This document shows positions 45,853 through 54,503 of a DNA stretch of 64,000 nt, piece after piece. The first letter of the stretch is position 1. Every line of letters begins with the position of its first letter. The notes under the pieces were generated by a model. That model made no database searches. It was given only the letters and a program-made list of their open reading frames with translations, and was not told where the DNA came from. The stretch spans positions 248,001 through 312,000 of the forward strand of contig NZ_QFLI01000002.1 in the NCBI RefSeq assembly GCF_003202155.1, read 5' to 3'. Position numbers and translations under genes: made by a program. Source of the stretch: Marinifilum breve (GTDB lineage: Bacteria > Bacteroidota > Bacteroidia > Bacteroidales > Marinifilaceae).

Positions 45853-47700
45853 ATGTATCTTTGATGTGTTGAATTACAACATATCGGCAGTAACCTTATC
45901 GTTAGCCCTCGTTGTGATTTGCTTGCAGAATGTATCTTTGATGTGTTGAATTACAACATTCTGGGCGGATACTGAAATACCGAGGAGTTGTGATTTGCTT
46001 GCAGAATGTATCTTTGATGTGTTGAATTACAACCTAATAGATGAAGATTTCAAAGTGACACTGGTTGTGATTTGCTTGCAGAATGTATCTTTGATGTGTT
46101 GAATTACAACTTGAAACCATCAATCTGCGCCGCCTCATAAGTTGTGATTTGCTTGCAGAATGTATCTTTGATGTGTTGAATTACAACATATCTTACAATT
46201 ACCGGTGGTTCTGATGTGTTGTGATTTGCTTGCAGAATGTATCTTTGATGTGTTGAATTACAACTATATTGATGCTGAAGGAACAGTGGTCCCGTTGTGA
46301 TTTGCTTGCAGAATGTATCTTTGATGTGTTGAATTACAACCATGAACATTCCTGCCACCTCTTCCAAAATGTTGTGATTTGCTTGCAGAATGTATCTTTG
46401 ATGTGTTGAATTACAACTTTTTGTTACAATAAGTTTTGCACGAGTGTGTTGTGATTTGCTTGCAGAATGTATCTTTGATGTGTTGAATTACAACGGATGT
46501 TTTAATAACCTCTCCTGAATGCAGTTGTGATTTGCTTGCAGAATGTATCTTTGATGTGTTGAATTACAACCTAATAGATGAAGATTTCAAAGTGACACTG
46601 GTTGTGATTTGCTTGCAGAATGTATCTTTGATGTGTTGAATTACAACACGCTTACAGGGCTAATATAGTGGCTGTTAGTTGTGATTTGCTTGCAGAATGT
46701 ATCTTTGATGTGTTGAATTACAACGGACGCACCCGATTTAAATTTATTGCTTTGGTTGTGATTTGCTTGCAGAATGTATCTTTGATGTGTTGAATTACAA
46801 CTACTTCTTTTAATTTTACACATGGACCATTGTTGTGATTTGCTTGCAGAATGTATCTTTGATGTGTTGAATTACAACTGAAAATCTTTATTGAAGTACT
46901 GATGGATAGTTGTGATTTGCTTGCAGAATGTATCTTTGATGTGTTGAATTACAACGGACGCACCCGATTTAAATTTATTGCTTTGGTTGTGATTTGCTTG
47001 CAGAATGTATCTTTGATGTGTTGAATTACAACTGAAAATCTTTATTGAAGTACTGATGGATAGTTGTGATTTGCTTGCAGAATGTATCTTTGATGTGTTG
47101 AATTACAACTAATAGATCCGATGCACCTTGGTATCCAAAGTTGTGATTTGCTTGCAGAATGTATCTTTGATGTGTTGAATTACAACTAATCCTACGAACA
47201 TCATCAGCAGAAAGTAGTTGTGATTTGCTTGCAGAATGTATCTTTGATGTGTTGAATTACAACTCAGTATTGAAAACATATTTTCTCTCAATAGTTGTGA
47301 TTTGCTTGCAGAATGTATCTTTGATGTGTTGAATTACAACACAGTATTTAATAAAACTTCTTAACACTTGTTGTGATTTGCTTGCAGAATGTATCTTTGA
47401 TGTGTTGAATTACAACAGCGATAAAATAAGACGCTCCATATCTGCCGTTGTGATTTGCTTGCAGAATGTATCTTTGATGTGTTGAATTACAACTCTTGCC
47501 TTCATCCATTATCCTGATTTCGGTTGTGATTTGCTTGCAGAATGTATCTTTGATGTGTTGAATTACAACGCCTCCGGTCCAATCATTCAATGCTCCCGAG
47601 TTGTGATTTGCTTGCAGAATGTATCTTTGATGTGTTGAATTACAACCTATCAAGGGAAAGAGTCTCACAATAAGAAAGTTGTAAAACACATTAGAAATGA

Positions 47701-47730
47701 AAAACCCGAAGCCAAAAAGCTTCGGGTTTT
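47701..47730. terminator. Bidirectional terminator between the array and cas2
   Basis: AAAACCCGAAGC and GCTTCGGGTTTT form a 12-bp stem with a short loop, with T-runs or A-runs on both sides. It can end array transcripts on the plus strand and cas transcripts on the minus strand. Confidence 0.85.
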
Positions 47731-47789
47731 CTTGTTATGGAGATTTTTTGAATTCTGTTTACTGCAAAAATTGACAGATTGCTTTGTTC

Positions 47790-47985
47790 TAAAATAAGTC
47801 AGAACAGACTGTTCCTTTGCGAAATGACACTGTTATATAGTCATCCTGAACGCAGGAACAAAGTGAAGGATCTGTATCTTTTGGCCTGAGATTACCCTAT
47901 TCTTGTATAACTAAAAATGAAAATCAATCTCTCTAGATTAAAACAGATTTCTCAGTCCTTCCTTCTTCGAAATGACAAATCTTAT
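47790..47985. repeat. Intergenic repeat fragments (GTCATCCTGAACGC / TCGAAATGAC type)
   Basis: TAGTCATCCTGAACGCAGGA, AAGTGAAGGATCT and TTCGAAATGAC motifs, common between Bacteroidota genes, fill the gap between the array terminator and cas2. No ORF is supported in 47735-48043. Confidence 0.5.
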
Positions 47986-48043
47986 ATTCTGCCTTTAGCA
48001 CATAATGACCATCCAAAACAATGAGTAATTCAGCGTAACGACA

Positions 48044-48382
48044 TCAAAAAAGTTGCAATTGCTGCACTACATCAGGTTTATCAGCGGTTTCCCTGCTATA
48101 AAACAATTCCATGGCAGCAAATTGTTTATCGGTTATTTTCAAGATCCCGACATGACCGTGTTCGGGCAACAAATGCTTTACACGTTTGGCATGAACATCG
48201 GCATTTTCGCGAGATGGACAGGTTCGCATGTAAATGGAAAACTGAAACATGGTAAAACCATCTTTCAACAATTCCTTTCGAAATCGGCCTGCTGCCTTCC
48301 TCTCCTTTTTGGTATCGGTAGGCAAATCGAAAAACACCAGCACCCACATGCTACGATATTGGCTTAAGGCTTCGTGACTCAT
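48044..48382 (-). CDS. cas2: CRISPR-associated endoribonuclease Cas2
   Basis: The start is the ATG at 48382 ([20 protein letters not shown]), giving 112 residues, the usual size in type II-C. A longer frame starting at 48421 adds 13 residues without Cas2 similarity. The ferredoxin-like core shows [20 protein letters not shown] with the conserved Asp, [11 protein letters not shown], and [14 protein letters not shown]. Cas2 dimers join two Cas1 dimers to form the spacer integrase. The gene overlaps the 3' end of cas1 by 32 nt, so the two are translationally coupled. Confidence 0.97.
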   Translation of the reverse strand: MSHEALSQYRSMWVLVFFDLPTDTKKERKAAGRFRKELLKDGFTMFQFSIYMRTCPSRENADVHAKRVKHLLPEHGHVGILKITDKQFAAMELFYSRETADKPDVVQQLQLF

Positions 48383-49277
48383 AAAAATCGGGATAGAGTA
48401 TTTTACGTCGTTCTCCGGCAAAACATTCGAACAAGGAGTTTGTGGTTCGGCTAATGGCTGTCATTAAAGGACTTTTTTTACCTCCAATTAATACATCGCA
48501 AGTCAGTACACTTAATAACTTCGCTTTTTGATCGGTAGTTAAGTCCTCCGATGTAAACTCTCCATTGTAATACATGGGCAATACCAATTGGTCGCAAAAC
48601 GGACGATAAGGTTCCATAATATCATCGGCCAAACAATAGGCATTGTATTTATTGCGGTGGAAAATGCCCAAAGTAGGCAGCATACCACTACTCACCAAAG
48701 CACGTGCTACCGCTGCACGTATTAAAGCATAAGCATAATTCAACTGCGGATTGGGAGCTTTCCCGAAACGCTCGCGAACAAAATCATCATCACCCAAAAG
48801 CAAATCCCAATATACTCTGGCAGCTCGCCCCTCTATATTATCCGAATCGCCCGACTTAATTTGCGGAACTAAAGCATGCAGTCTTTTGGCCTCCTTTCCC
48901 ATTTGTTCTAAAATATCAGCCTGATTGGATACCTTAGCTGCAACCGTTTGAGCCCACAAGTTCTTTTTTAAAGGCTCCGATGCCGCTATTTGTATTCTAA
49001 AACGCTCCGATTGCAAGGAGTTGCCAGCCAAAGGCATGAACAAACCCACAGGGTGATGTTTCTCGTTACAGGATAAAACGGCCACATTGTTTAGCACCAA
49101 TTCCGAAAGCAAAGCCTGGCTTATCGTTACCTGCGGATGATCCAATACCACTACTCCTATGTCTTCTATGGGAATGCTGGCGACCTCCTTTCTTTGTTCT
49201 GGCTTTAATACTTTCAATTGTTTGTCCTGTCTACGCAAATAGGCAGGATTTCCAAAATACAATGTGCGTTTAATCAT
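48351..49277 (-). CDS. cas1: CRISPR-associated integrase Cas1
   Basis: The 308-residue protein is of type II size. The N-terminal beta domain begins [20 protein letters not shown]. The C-terminal helical domain carries the metal ligands: Glu in [19 protein letters not shown], His in [20 protein letters not shown] (G-x-x-H-R), and Asp/Glu in the [10 protein letters not shown] region. It integrates new spacers with Cas2. It follows cas9 by 10 nt and overlaps cas2 by 32 nt, so cas9-cas1-cas2 form one transcript. No csn2 or cas4 is present, which defines subtype II-C. Confidence 0.97.
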   Translation of the reverse strand: MIKRTLYFGNPAYLRRQDKQLKVLKPEQRKEVASIPIEDIGVVVLDHPQVTISQALLSELVLNNVAVLSCNEKHHPVGLFMPLAGNSLQSERFRIQIAASEPLKKNLWAQTVAAKVSNQADILEQMGKEAKRLHALVPQIKSGDSDNIEGRAARVYWDLLLGDDDFVRERFGKAPNPQLNYAYALIRAAVARALVSSGMLPTLGIFHRNKYNAYCLADDIMEPYRPFCDQLVLPMYYNGEFTSEDLTTDQKAKLLSVLTCDVLIGGKKSPLMTAISRTTNSLFECFAGERRKILYPDFYESRSLKPIS

Positions 49278-49287
49278 GATTACATTT

Positions 49288-52200
49288 TTAAATACTCATT
49301 TCTACTTCCTGTTTTTGTTGAACTTCTTCTCCTACATGAACAATTTCTCCCAAGTGATTTATTCTCACCTTCACAATATCCTTTATTGATTCTGGATTCC
49401 TTTTACGTTTATATCCAATATCACTCAATTCTTTAATATCATTAATCATCGTTTCTAAATGATGCCTAAACCAATAATCTTTTGTCCCTATCTTCTGTAC
49501 TCTATATAAATGCTTCGAAACTACTTTTGCATTTTTCGCATCCAATAAATCCACATCATTTGGATCAAAACCTTCGGCAGGGAAAACAAACATTTCATTT
49601 TGTTTCATGGTAAACAAAAACTGCCACCCTTCCTTCTTCTTATAGTCGTAATCAATTACAGAAACTCCCGCATTTACCCTGGCAACAGCCTCATAAAAAG
49701 AAACAACCTGTTCTTGCAATTTGCCTTTGTGGTCTCTATAAATAGCCACATGATGGTTGTTTCCTGTACTTACAAAATCTACTGGTTTGGTTTTGCCTTC
49801 AGCATCCATTATTAAATTGCCATTGCGATCTTTCTGATCATGTAAAGCTTCTGCATTTTTTACACCAGAAATTTTAACACGTTTCATTGCAATTCCAGCC
49901 TTTTCATTCAACCAAATTGGATTTTTATCAAGATTTGAGAAAGCTTCCTTAGCATTGCCTCCAAACTCTTCCAGTCTGGCACTCAAAATTCTTTTTACAC
50001 CTTCATCTATTATCTTATCCAATTTTAAATCGGGTCCTATTTCCTTTCTAATGGTATAATTCTCTTCTGCGACATGAATTTTTACCTTTTCAGGCACTTG
50101 TTCTTGTTTTACAGCATCGGTATAAACTGGATTCTTTGCAACCGAATTTGTTCCTGTAAATGCCTTCTTTGCATCGTTCCCAAATTCAGCCAAGCGCCTT
50201 AAAATGGCATCCTTGTATTTTGGTTTGCATACTTTAAGTGCTGTTTCAAAAGTCATTTTGGCACCTAATTTTTCCTCTTTTACCCCCTGCTCTATTATCC
50301 TTCCATAAACTGTTTCTTTATGTAGCTGTCCGCGAGGTGTAAGTTGTACTTTTTTATAGGTTTCACCAGATTTTTTGTAATAATTTACATTCTGCGTTAC
50401 TACCTTATTTTTAGCTTTAAATGAAATCAGTATTTGTTCCAGATGATTTTTAGCCTCCTGTCTGAAATTAGGTATTGGGGCTTTAAATACACGCTTACTG
50501 TTACCAGACTTTGTTGCCTGTAATTCAGTTATTTTCTTTCTAATACCGTGTAATTCACTTTGAATATTGCGTGAAGCATGTAAATTATTTAGGTACTGTA
50601 CATGTGAATGAGAAGTAAAAGCAACCGTTAATGCATCCATAGCATGATGACGATGGTCGTTACGTTTGGTCCAATCTTTAATCACCAATACTTTTTTATT
50701 ATCTTTTCTCTCCTGCTCTTCTGTTAAGCCTAATCCCTTATATTTCGGTAAATTCAATTCCTTCATTACATTCACCAATCCCCAATCTTCACGCAAACGA
50801 TCTGTCACACTTCCCGAAGTAGTATTTACAGTTCGAATTACCTCCATTAGCATTTGCTTTGCTTTTTTGGCTATATACTGGCTGTTCCTAAGATCACGCT
50901 CAATAAAATCATTAGGCAAATCCACTTCCTTCATCAGTAGTTTTTCATACTTAGCTTTACTAATTCCTTTTACTTGCTTGGTATTATGTGTTTTTAACCA
51001 GGCTGCATACAAACTTTCCACTCTATCCTTATAATCCCGTAAATCAGAATGATACTTTTCACTTATAAAATCCAGCGCTGTAGAATCGTCTTTTTCCAAA
51101 TTCACTTCTCGATAAGCAAGCGTTTTATTGGTAAACGAATCATCAAACAATTTTGCTTTAGGAATGATATGTTCTATATCAATATTTTTTGAAAATAATT
51201 CAGACGGTGAAATATACCTATTGGTGAAAATCGTCTTATAACCTATTTCACTTAGTTCCTGATACAAACGATATTTTGTAATATCATTTCTTGTAGGATT
51301 AGTTAGGTTATATGGAGCATTACGTAGAATTTTTACAATCTCTTCATTTCTTTTCTTGGCATCATTAATTCCTTGGGTCATCCTCTTTCGCTCATCAGCC
51401 GACTTTTTCAACTCACGAGCCAATTCAACCCTAACTTCATCTGGTTTTCCATATACCTCAATTACCTGATTTACCAAATTCACCATTTGATTCAAAATCT
51501 TTTCAACCACAGGATTGCGCAAACTGTTTTTAGGCAATAAATTTAACTGATCTTTTAGCTCCCTACTTGCCAATTCTTCTGCATTCAAAGAGTGTGAATG
51601 ATTATAACCAGCCGCATTGCAGGCTTCGGAATACAGAAATCCCTTTTTCAAATATGGATATATCTTTTTTATGGCACGAGCACTCAATTGTCCGTAATCC
51701 TGCTGCAAATTTAAATTAGCCAACATAGCTGCATATTGAGGTTGAAAACCAAAACCTTTGTGCAACTTTTTCTTTAATGCTACTGCCGAATTTCCATAAA
51801 CAAACTGATCTTCCTCACTAATCTTCTCATCATCTTCAACAGAATAAATCAAATGCCATAACTGATATGCTGCTTGCTTATCAAATTCATTTCCTTTAAT
51901 ATCGGCATCAAAACGAAGTAAATCTTCAGATAAACCAATCTCTGGAAAGATTGCTTTCAACTCCTCATTAATTTCTCTTGCTGATTTCTTAGCCCAATCG
52001 AATCCATAACCCTCATACTCTGCAACCAGTTGATAAACTTCATATAGCTGCTGATTTGTTGTATTACCTGAAAGCCCTTCCTTATAGTTCAGTTTCCATT
52101 CTTTTTTCGGTAGTTCCAAACACTTCAATACCTGATCGTGACTCAAATCTCCTCTTACATTCAACTCTTCGAACAAAAGTTGCCTTTCCGTTTCATCAAG

Positions 52201-53454
52201 TTTTCTCTGCTCTTTACTTTTCTGGTTTTGAAGCTCTACATTATTTACCAAGCACCAAATTTTAAACTCTTGAAACAAAGGTGATGACTTTGGTATAGCT
52301 TTATGTTTCGGTTCAAACTCACAATTACTAATTAAGTGTTTCTGCGATTTCAACTTACGCTGATAAAAGATAACAACATCGCGCACTTCTTCTTTCAGTT
52401 CTGGAGTTAACTCTCTATAGTGCTGAGCTTGTGTTTCCCATATCTTCTCAAACTCATCTAAATAATCCTGACGATAAAAAACTTTGTTCTTTAAACTACC
52501 ATGAAAATTCTCCTGTAATTGGCGATAAAGATTCTGTCCTATAGTTTCCTTTTCAAAATACAGTTCCTTACTTCTATCGCTAATAGCTCCCAGGTAGCCA
52601 CTTGATTTATTTAGGTTATTATTAATTTCGACCAATACGTAAGCAATAACTTCTATCGGTAACTGCTGCTGGAGAGCATCTACTCTCCATTGATAATGTT
52701 GCAATTTTACTTGCTCACGTTTACCCTTGTTTTCAGCAGTGTATATCTTGTGTACTGCTAAAAACAATTTTCGAGTATTTTGTTGCCCTTGCCCTTCAAG
52801 TTTTCTGTAAAACTCTTCCGTAAGTATATCCGGATGATACTGTTTCTGATAATTCCATATTGCATCGAACTCTGATTTTAAATCAGAACGATAAAATTCT
52901 GGAATATACTTTCTACCATCATTTAACAGGCTCAATACATACTGTCCCGGAGTCAATCGTTTATCGTATAATTCTTTTGCTATAGCCATTCCGTCAATCA
53001 CACTTCCTTCCTCTTCATTTTTGGCTTTTCTGCTACTTCTATAACCTCTTTTCTTGTTGATGGCGAATAAAACGCGTGCAAACTCTTCTTTTTCTATTTT
53101 ATCACTTGCTGATAAGGAACGTAAACGCCAGGTCTCATGAGTGGTGAAACTTCCATCTTCGGTCAATACTGTATCCTTGGTAATAATTCCACTCTTCGTA
53201 AGTAGATCCATTAGGTTCTTACGTCTCAATTTATAACGCTGCAAGTTTCTTCTTGCACCACGCTTCAAAGTTCTATCAGCATTCACCGATAATGGGTTAC
53301 CTTTTTCAAAATCGGTTTGCTCATCTGTCGTTAATGGATTAACGCGTACACCCAATTTAATTATTTCTGATTGTTCGTATTCATTCTCAGCTTCGTTTAC
53401 CAAAGCCCAACCAATAGAGGTAGTTCCAAGATCTAAACCTAATATTTTTTTCAT
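49288..53454 (-). CDS. cas9: Cas9 RNA-guided endonuclease, type II-C
   Basis: The 1388-residue protein fits Bacteroidota II-C Cas9, longer than Neisseria Cas9 (about 1080). RuvC-I has Asp8 in MKKILGLDLGTTSIGWAL. The Arg-rich bridge helix is RTLKRGARRNLQRYKLRRKN (61-80). RuvC-II has Glu677 in EVRVELAREL. The HNH nuclease has His762 in NIDIEHIIPKAKLFDD. RuvC-III has His937 and Asp940 in HRHHAMDALTVAF. The catalytic set is complete. The C-terminal 400 residues (PAM-interacting region) contain two related segments ending RLAEFGNDAKKAFTG and RLEEFGGNAKEAFSN, an internal duplication. The PAM cannot be read from the sequence. The tracrRNA starts 43 nt upstream on the other strand. Confidence 0.98.
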   Translation of the reverse strand: MKKILGLDLGTTSIGWALVNEAENEYEQSEIIKLGVRVNPLTTDEQTDFEKGNPLSVNADRTLKRGARRNLQRYKLRRKNLMDLLTKSGIITKDTVLTEDGSFTTHETWRLRSLSASDKIEKEEFARVLFAINKKRGYRSSRKAKNEEEGSVIDGMAIAKELYDKRLTPGQYVLSLLNDGRKYIPEFYRSDLKSEFDAIWNYQKQYHPDILTEEFYRKLEGQGQQNTRKLFLAVHKIYTAENKGKREQVKLQHYQWRVDALQQQLPIEVIAYVLVEINNNLNKSSGYLGAISDRSKELYFEKETIGQNLYRQLQENFHGSLKNKVFYRQDYLDEFEKIWETQAQHYRELTPELKEEVRDVVIFYQRKLKSQKHLISNCEFEPKHKAIPKSSPLFQEFKIWCLVNNVELQNQKSKEQRKLDETERQLLFEELNVRGDLSHDQVLKCLELPKKEWKLNYKEGLSGNTTNQQLYEVYQLVAEYEGYGFDWAKKSAREINEELKAIFPEIGLSEDLLRFDADIKGNEFDKQAAYQLWHLIYSVEDDEKISEEDQFVYGNSAVALKKKLHKGFGFQPQYAAMLANLNLQQDYGQLSARAIKKIYPYLKKGFLYSEACNAAGYNHSHSLNAEELASRELKDQLNLLPKNSLRNPVVEKILNQMVNLVNQVIEVYGKPDEVRVELARELKKSADERKRMTQGINDAKKRNEEIVKILRNAPYNLTNPTRNDITKYRLYQELSEIGYKTIFTNRYISPSELFSKNIDIEHIIPKAKLFDDSFTNKTLAYREVNLEKDDSTALDFISEKYHSDLRDYKDRVESLYAAWLKTHNTKQVKGISKAKYEKLLMKEVDLPNDFIERDLRNSQYIAKKAKQMLMEVIRTVNTTSGSVTDRLREDWGLVNVMKELNLPKYKGLGLTEEQERKDNKKVLVIKDWTKRNDHRHHAMDALTVAFTSHSHVQYLNNLHASRNIQSELHGIRKKITELQATKSGNSKRVFKAPIPNFRQEAKNHLEQILISFKAKNKVVTQNVNYYKKSGETYKKVQLTPRGQLHKETVYGRIIEQGVKEEKLGAKMTFETALKVCKPKYKDAILRRLAEFGNDAKKAFTGTNSVAKNPVYTDAVKQEQVPEKVKIHVAEENYTIRKEIGPDLKLDKIIDEGVKRILSARLEEFGGNAKEAFSNLDKNPIWLNEKAGIAMKRVKISGVKNAEALHDQKDRNGNLIMDAEGKTKPVDFVSTGNNHHVAIYRDHKGKLQEQVVSFYEAVARVNAGVSVIDYDYKKKEGWQFLFTMKQNEMFVFPAEGFDPNDVDLLDAKNAKVVSKHLYRVQKIGTKDYWFRHHLETMINDIKELSDIGYKRKRNPESIKDIVKVRINHLGEIVHVGEEVQQKQEVEMSI

Positions 53455-53462
53455 AAGAAGAG

Positions 53463-53493
53463 TTGTATGTTTAATTTATTGTTTCTATTTTTG
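53463..53493 (+). promoter_or_regulatory. tracrRNA promoter (-33 TTG, -7 TATTTTTG)
   Basis: TTG at 53463-53465 and TATTTTTG at 53486-53493 match the Bacteroidota consensus with a 20-nt spacer. The -7 box ends 3-5 nt before the anti-repeat, so transcription would start at its first bases. Confidence 0.85.
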
Positions 53494-53497
53494 GAGT

Positions 53498-53580
53498 ACA
53501 TTCTGTAAGCAAATCACAATAAGGATTATTCCGTTGTGAAAACATTTAAGCCGCCTCGACTTTCTATTCGGGGCTTTTTT
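53498..53580 (+). ncRNA. tracrRNA: tracrRNA of the type II-C system
   Basis: The first 23-24 nt (53497-53520) read TACATTCTGTAAGCAAATCA then CAAT, the reverse complement of the first 24 repeat bases except for two C-to-T changes that both give G-U pairs. So all 24 positions can pair. Next comes the nexus-type hairpin AAGGATTATTCCGTT, then GTGAAAACATTTAA, and last the terminator hairpin AAGCCGCCTCGA, CTTTCTA, TTCGGGGCTTTTTT. The total length is about 84 nt. It is divergent from cas9 by 43 nt. Such position and order are typical for II-C tracrRNAs. Confidence 0.95.
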
Positions 53581-53862
53581 ATGCTTTACATTTTCCAAAG
53601 TTTCTTTTAGATATAAGTTTCCATGGCTACGATCCAAGCTGTTTCGTGAAGAAAACCGATGTAATTATGCGAAGTATTGGTCATATAGTAGAATAATTTT
53701 GTTCTTAATGGAATGAACAGTATGTAAATATAAAAAAATTATTCAGAAGTAAACAGTAATTATTCTGGATAAACCTGGTTCGATATTAGCACCATTTTTT
53801 ATTCTTTCACGGTTAAATTTTTGGCCAAGCAAAACAGTTCATTCTGATGTAGAAACAGTTTA

Positions 53863-54030
53863 ATTTGGATAATTTACAAACCAATATGAGCAATTTACAA
53901 ACTAATATGGGCTGTTTTTTAACTGATTTGAGCTGTTTTAAAACTGATTTGGCCTGTTTTTTAACTGATATGGGCGATTTACAAACTAATATGAGCAATT
54001 TAAAAACTGATATGGGCTGTTTACAAACTC
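53863..54030 (+). repeat. Eight-unit 21-bp tandem repeat
   Basis: Units of 21 bp such as TATGAGCAATTTACAAACTAA, TATGGGCTGTTTTTTAACTG and TTTGAGCTGTTTTAAAACTG follow each other without gaps. The period of 21 equals seven codons and stays in frame on both strands. The flanks 53581-53862 and 54042-54429 show no other feature. Confidence 0.95.
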
Positions 54031-54041
54031 TAAATTGTTAG
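53886..54041 (+). CDS. Putative 51-residue heptad-repeat microprotein
   Basis: The ATG at 53886 opens a frame over the tandem repeats and stops at TAG 54039-54041. Translation gives MSNLQTNMGCFLTDLSCFKT, then DLACFLTDMGDLQTNMSNLK and TDMGCLQTLNC: seven heptads of the pattern M/L-x-C/N-L/F-x-T-D/N. Leu/Met/Phe at two heptad positions would support a short coiled coil, and conserved Cys sit beside them. Frame length is a multiple of three in every unit, which a non-coding repeat would not need. There is no good Shine-Dalgarno or -7 box. Expression is not shown. Confidence 0.4.
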   Translation: MSNLQTNMGCFLTDLSCFKTDLACFLTDMGDLQTNMSNLKTDMGCLQTLNC

Positions 54042-54429
54042 ATTTTAATCGATTTCTATTTACATGCATAACTATTGTAACAGAATACAAAACTTTTTAA
54101 TTTGCCTACTATTTGTATCATACAGCATTTTACTCCTTGTATATTATATAGCCATAAAATTATTTATCAAACTAAACCTTAATTTTTGACAGCTTCCCAC
54201 TCAATACACTTTAATAACTAACAATCTGTACATTACCCAATCTTGTACTAGAGTTAAATCCTTGTGTATCTCTTATTTTAGGCTTTTTTATTATTAAACT
54301 TAATCAATATTTTTGAGTTTGTAAATTCAAATTCATCCTAATATCAATCATACATTAATAATTTAATGATTTCTGAAAGCATTGGAAACACTAGCCTTAC
54401 AGCCTGATGATCAATAAAAAATATATTTT

Positions 54430-54463
54430 TTTGTGTTTTTTCTTGGCAAGTTTTCTAGCTTTA
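54430..54463 (+). promoter_or_regulatory. Candidate promoter for the 54504 gene
   Basis: TTTG at 54430-54433 and TAGCTTTA at 54456-54463 fit the -33/-7 pair, with one mismatch in the -7 and a 22-nt spacer. The start codon follows after 40 nt. Confidence 0.5.
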
Positions 54464-54503
54464 ATATAGACACTTAATATTTACAAATTTAAAAGAAATC
54501 ATT

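Larger units (their letters stand above)
45678..47646 (+). CRISPR. Type II-C CRISPR array: 25 repeats of 47 bp, 24 spacers
   Basis: The repeat is GTTGTGATTTGCTTGCAG, AATGTATCTTTGATGTG, TTGAATTACAAC. Twenty-three copies (from 45911 on) are full length and essentially identical. The two leftmost (from 45678 and 45792) carry a 43-bp insertion, and the first also has a decayed start. The 24 spacers are 29-30 nt. Repeat orientation is fixed by the tracrRNA, whose anti-repeat pairs with this strand, so crRNA reads left to right, opposite to cas9-cas1-cas2. Three spacers occur twice: 46034 and 46571, 46725 and 46956, 46879 and 47033. After the last repeat a 31-nt stretch (47647-47677) runs into GTTGTAAAACAC, only a stub of a further repeat. 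Confidence 0.97.

Noticed and set aside
46104-47689. Several 60-113 residue minus-strand ORFs inside the CRISPR array
   Set aside because: They are translations of the repeat (CNSTHQRYILQANHN) joined by spacers, with no start signals.
48383-48421. Longer start for Cas2
   Set aside because: The 13 extra residues overlap cas1 and do not resemble Cas2; the ATG at 48382 gives the normal length.
48044-53454. csn2 or cas4 gene that would make this subtype II-A or II-B
   Set aside because: No further cas ORF lies between cas2 and the array or upstream of cas9.
53813-53998. Minus-strand ORF of 61 residues over the tandem repeats
   Set aside because: It is the antisense image of the 21-bp repeat. 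The plus-strand frame has the better start and composition, so only that one is listed.
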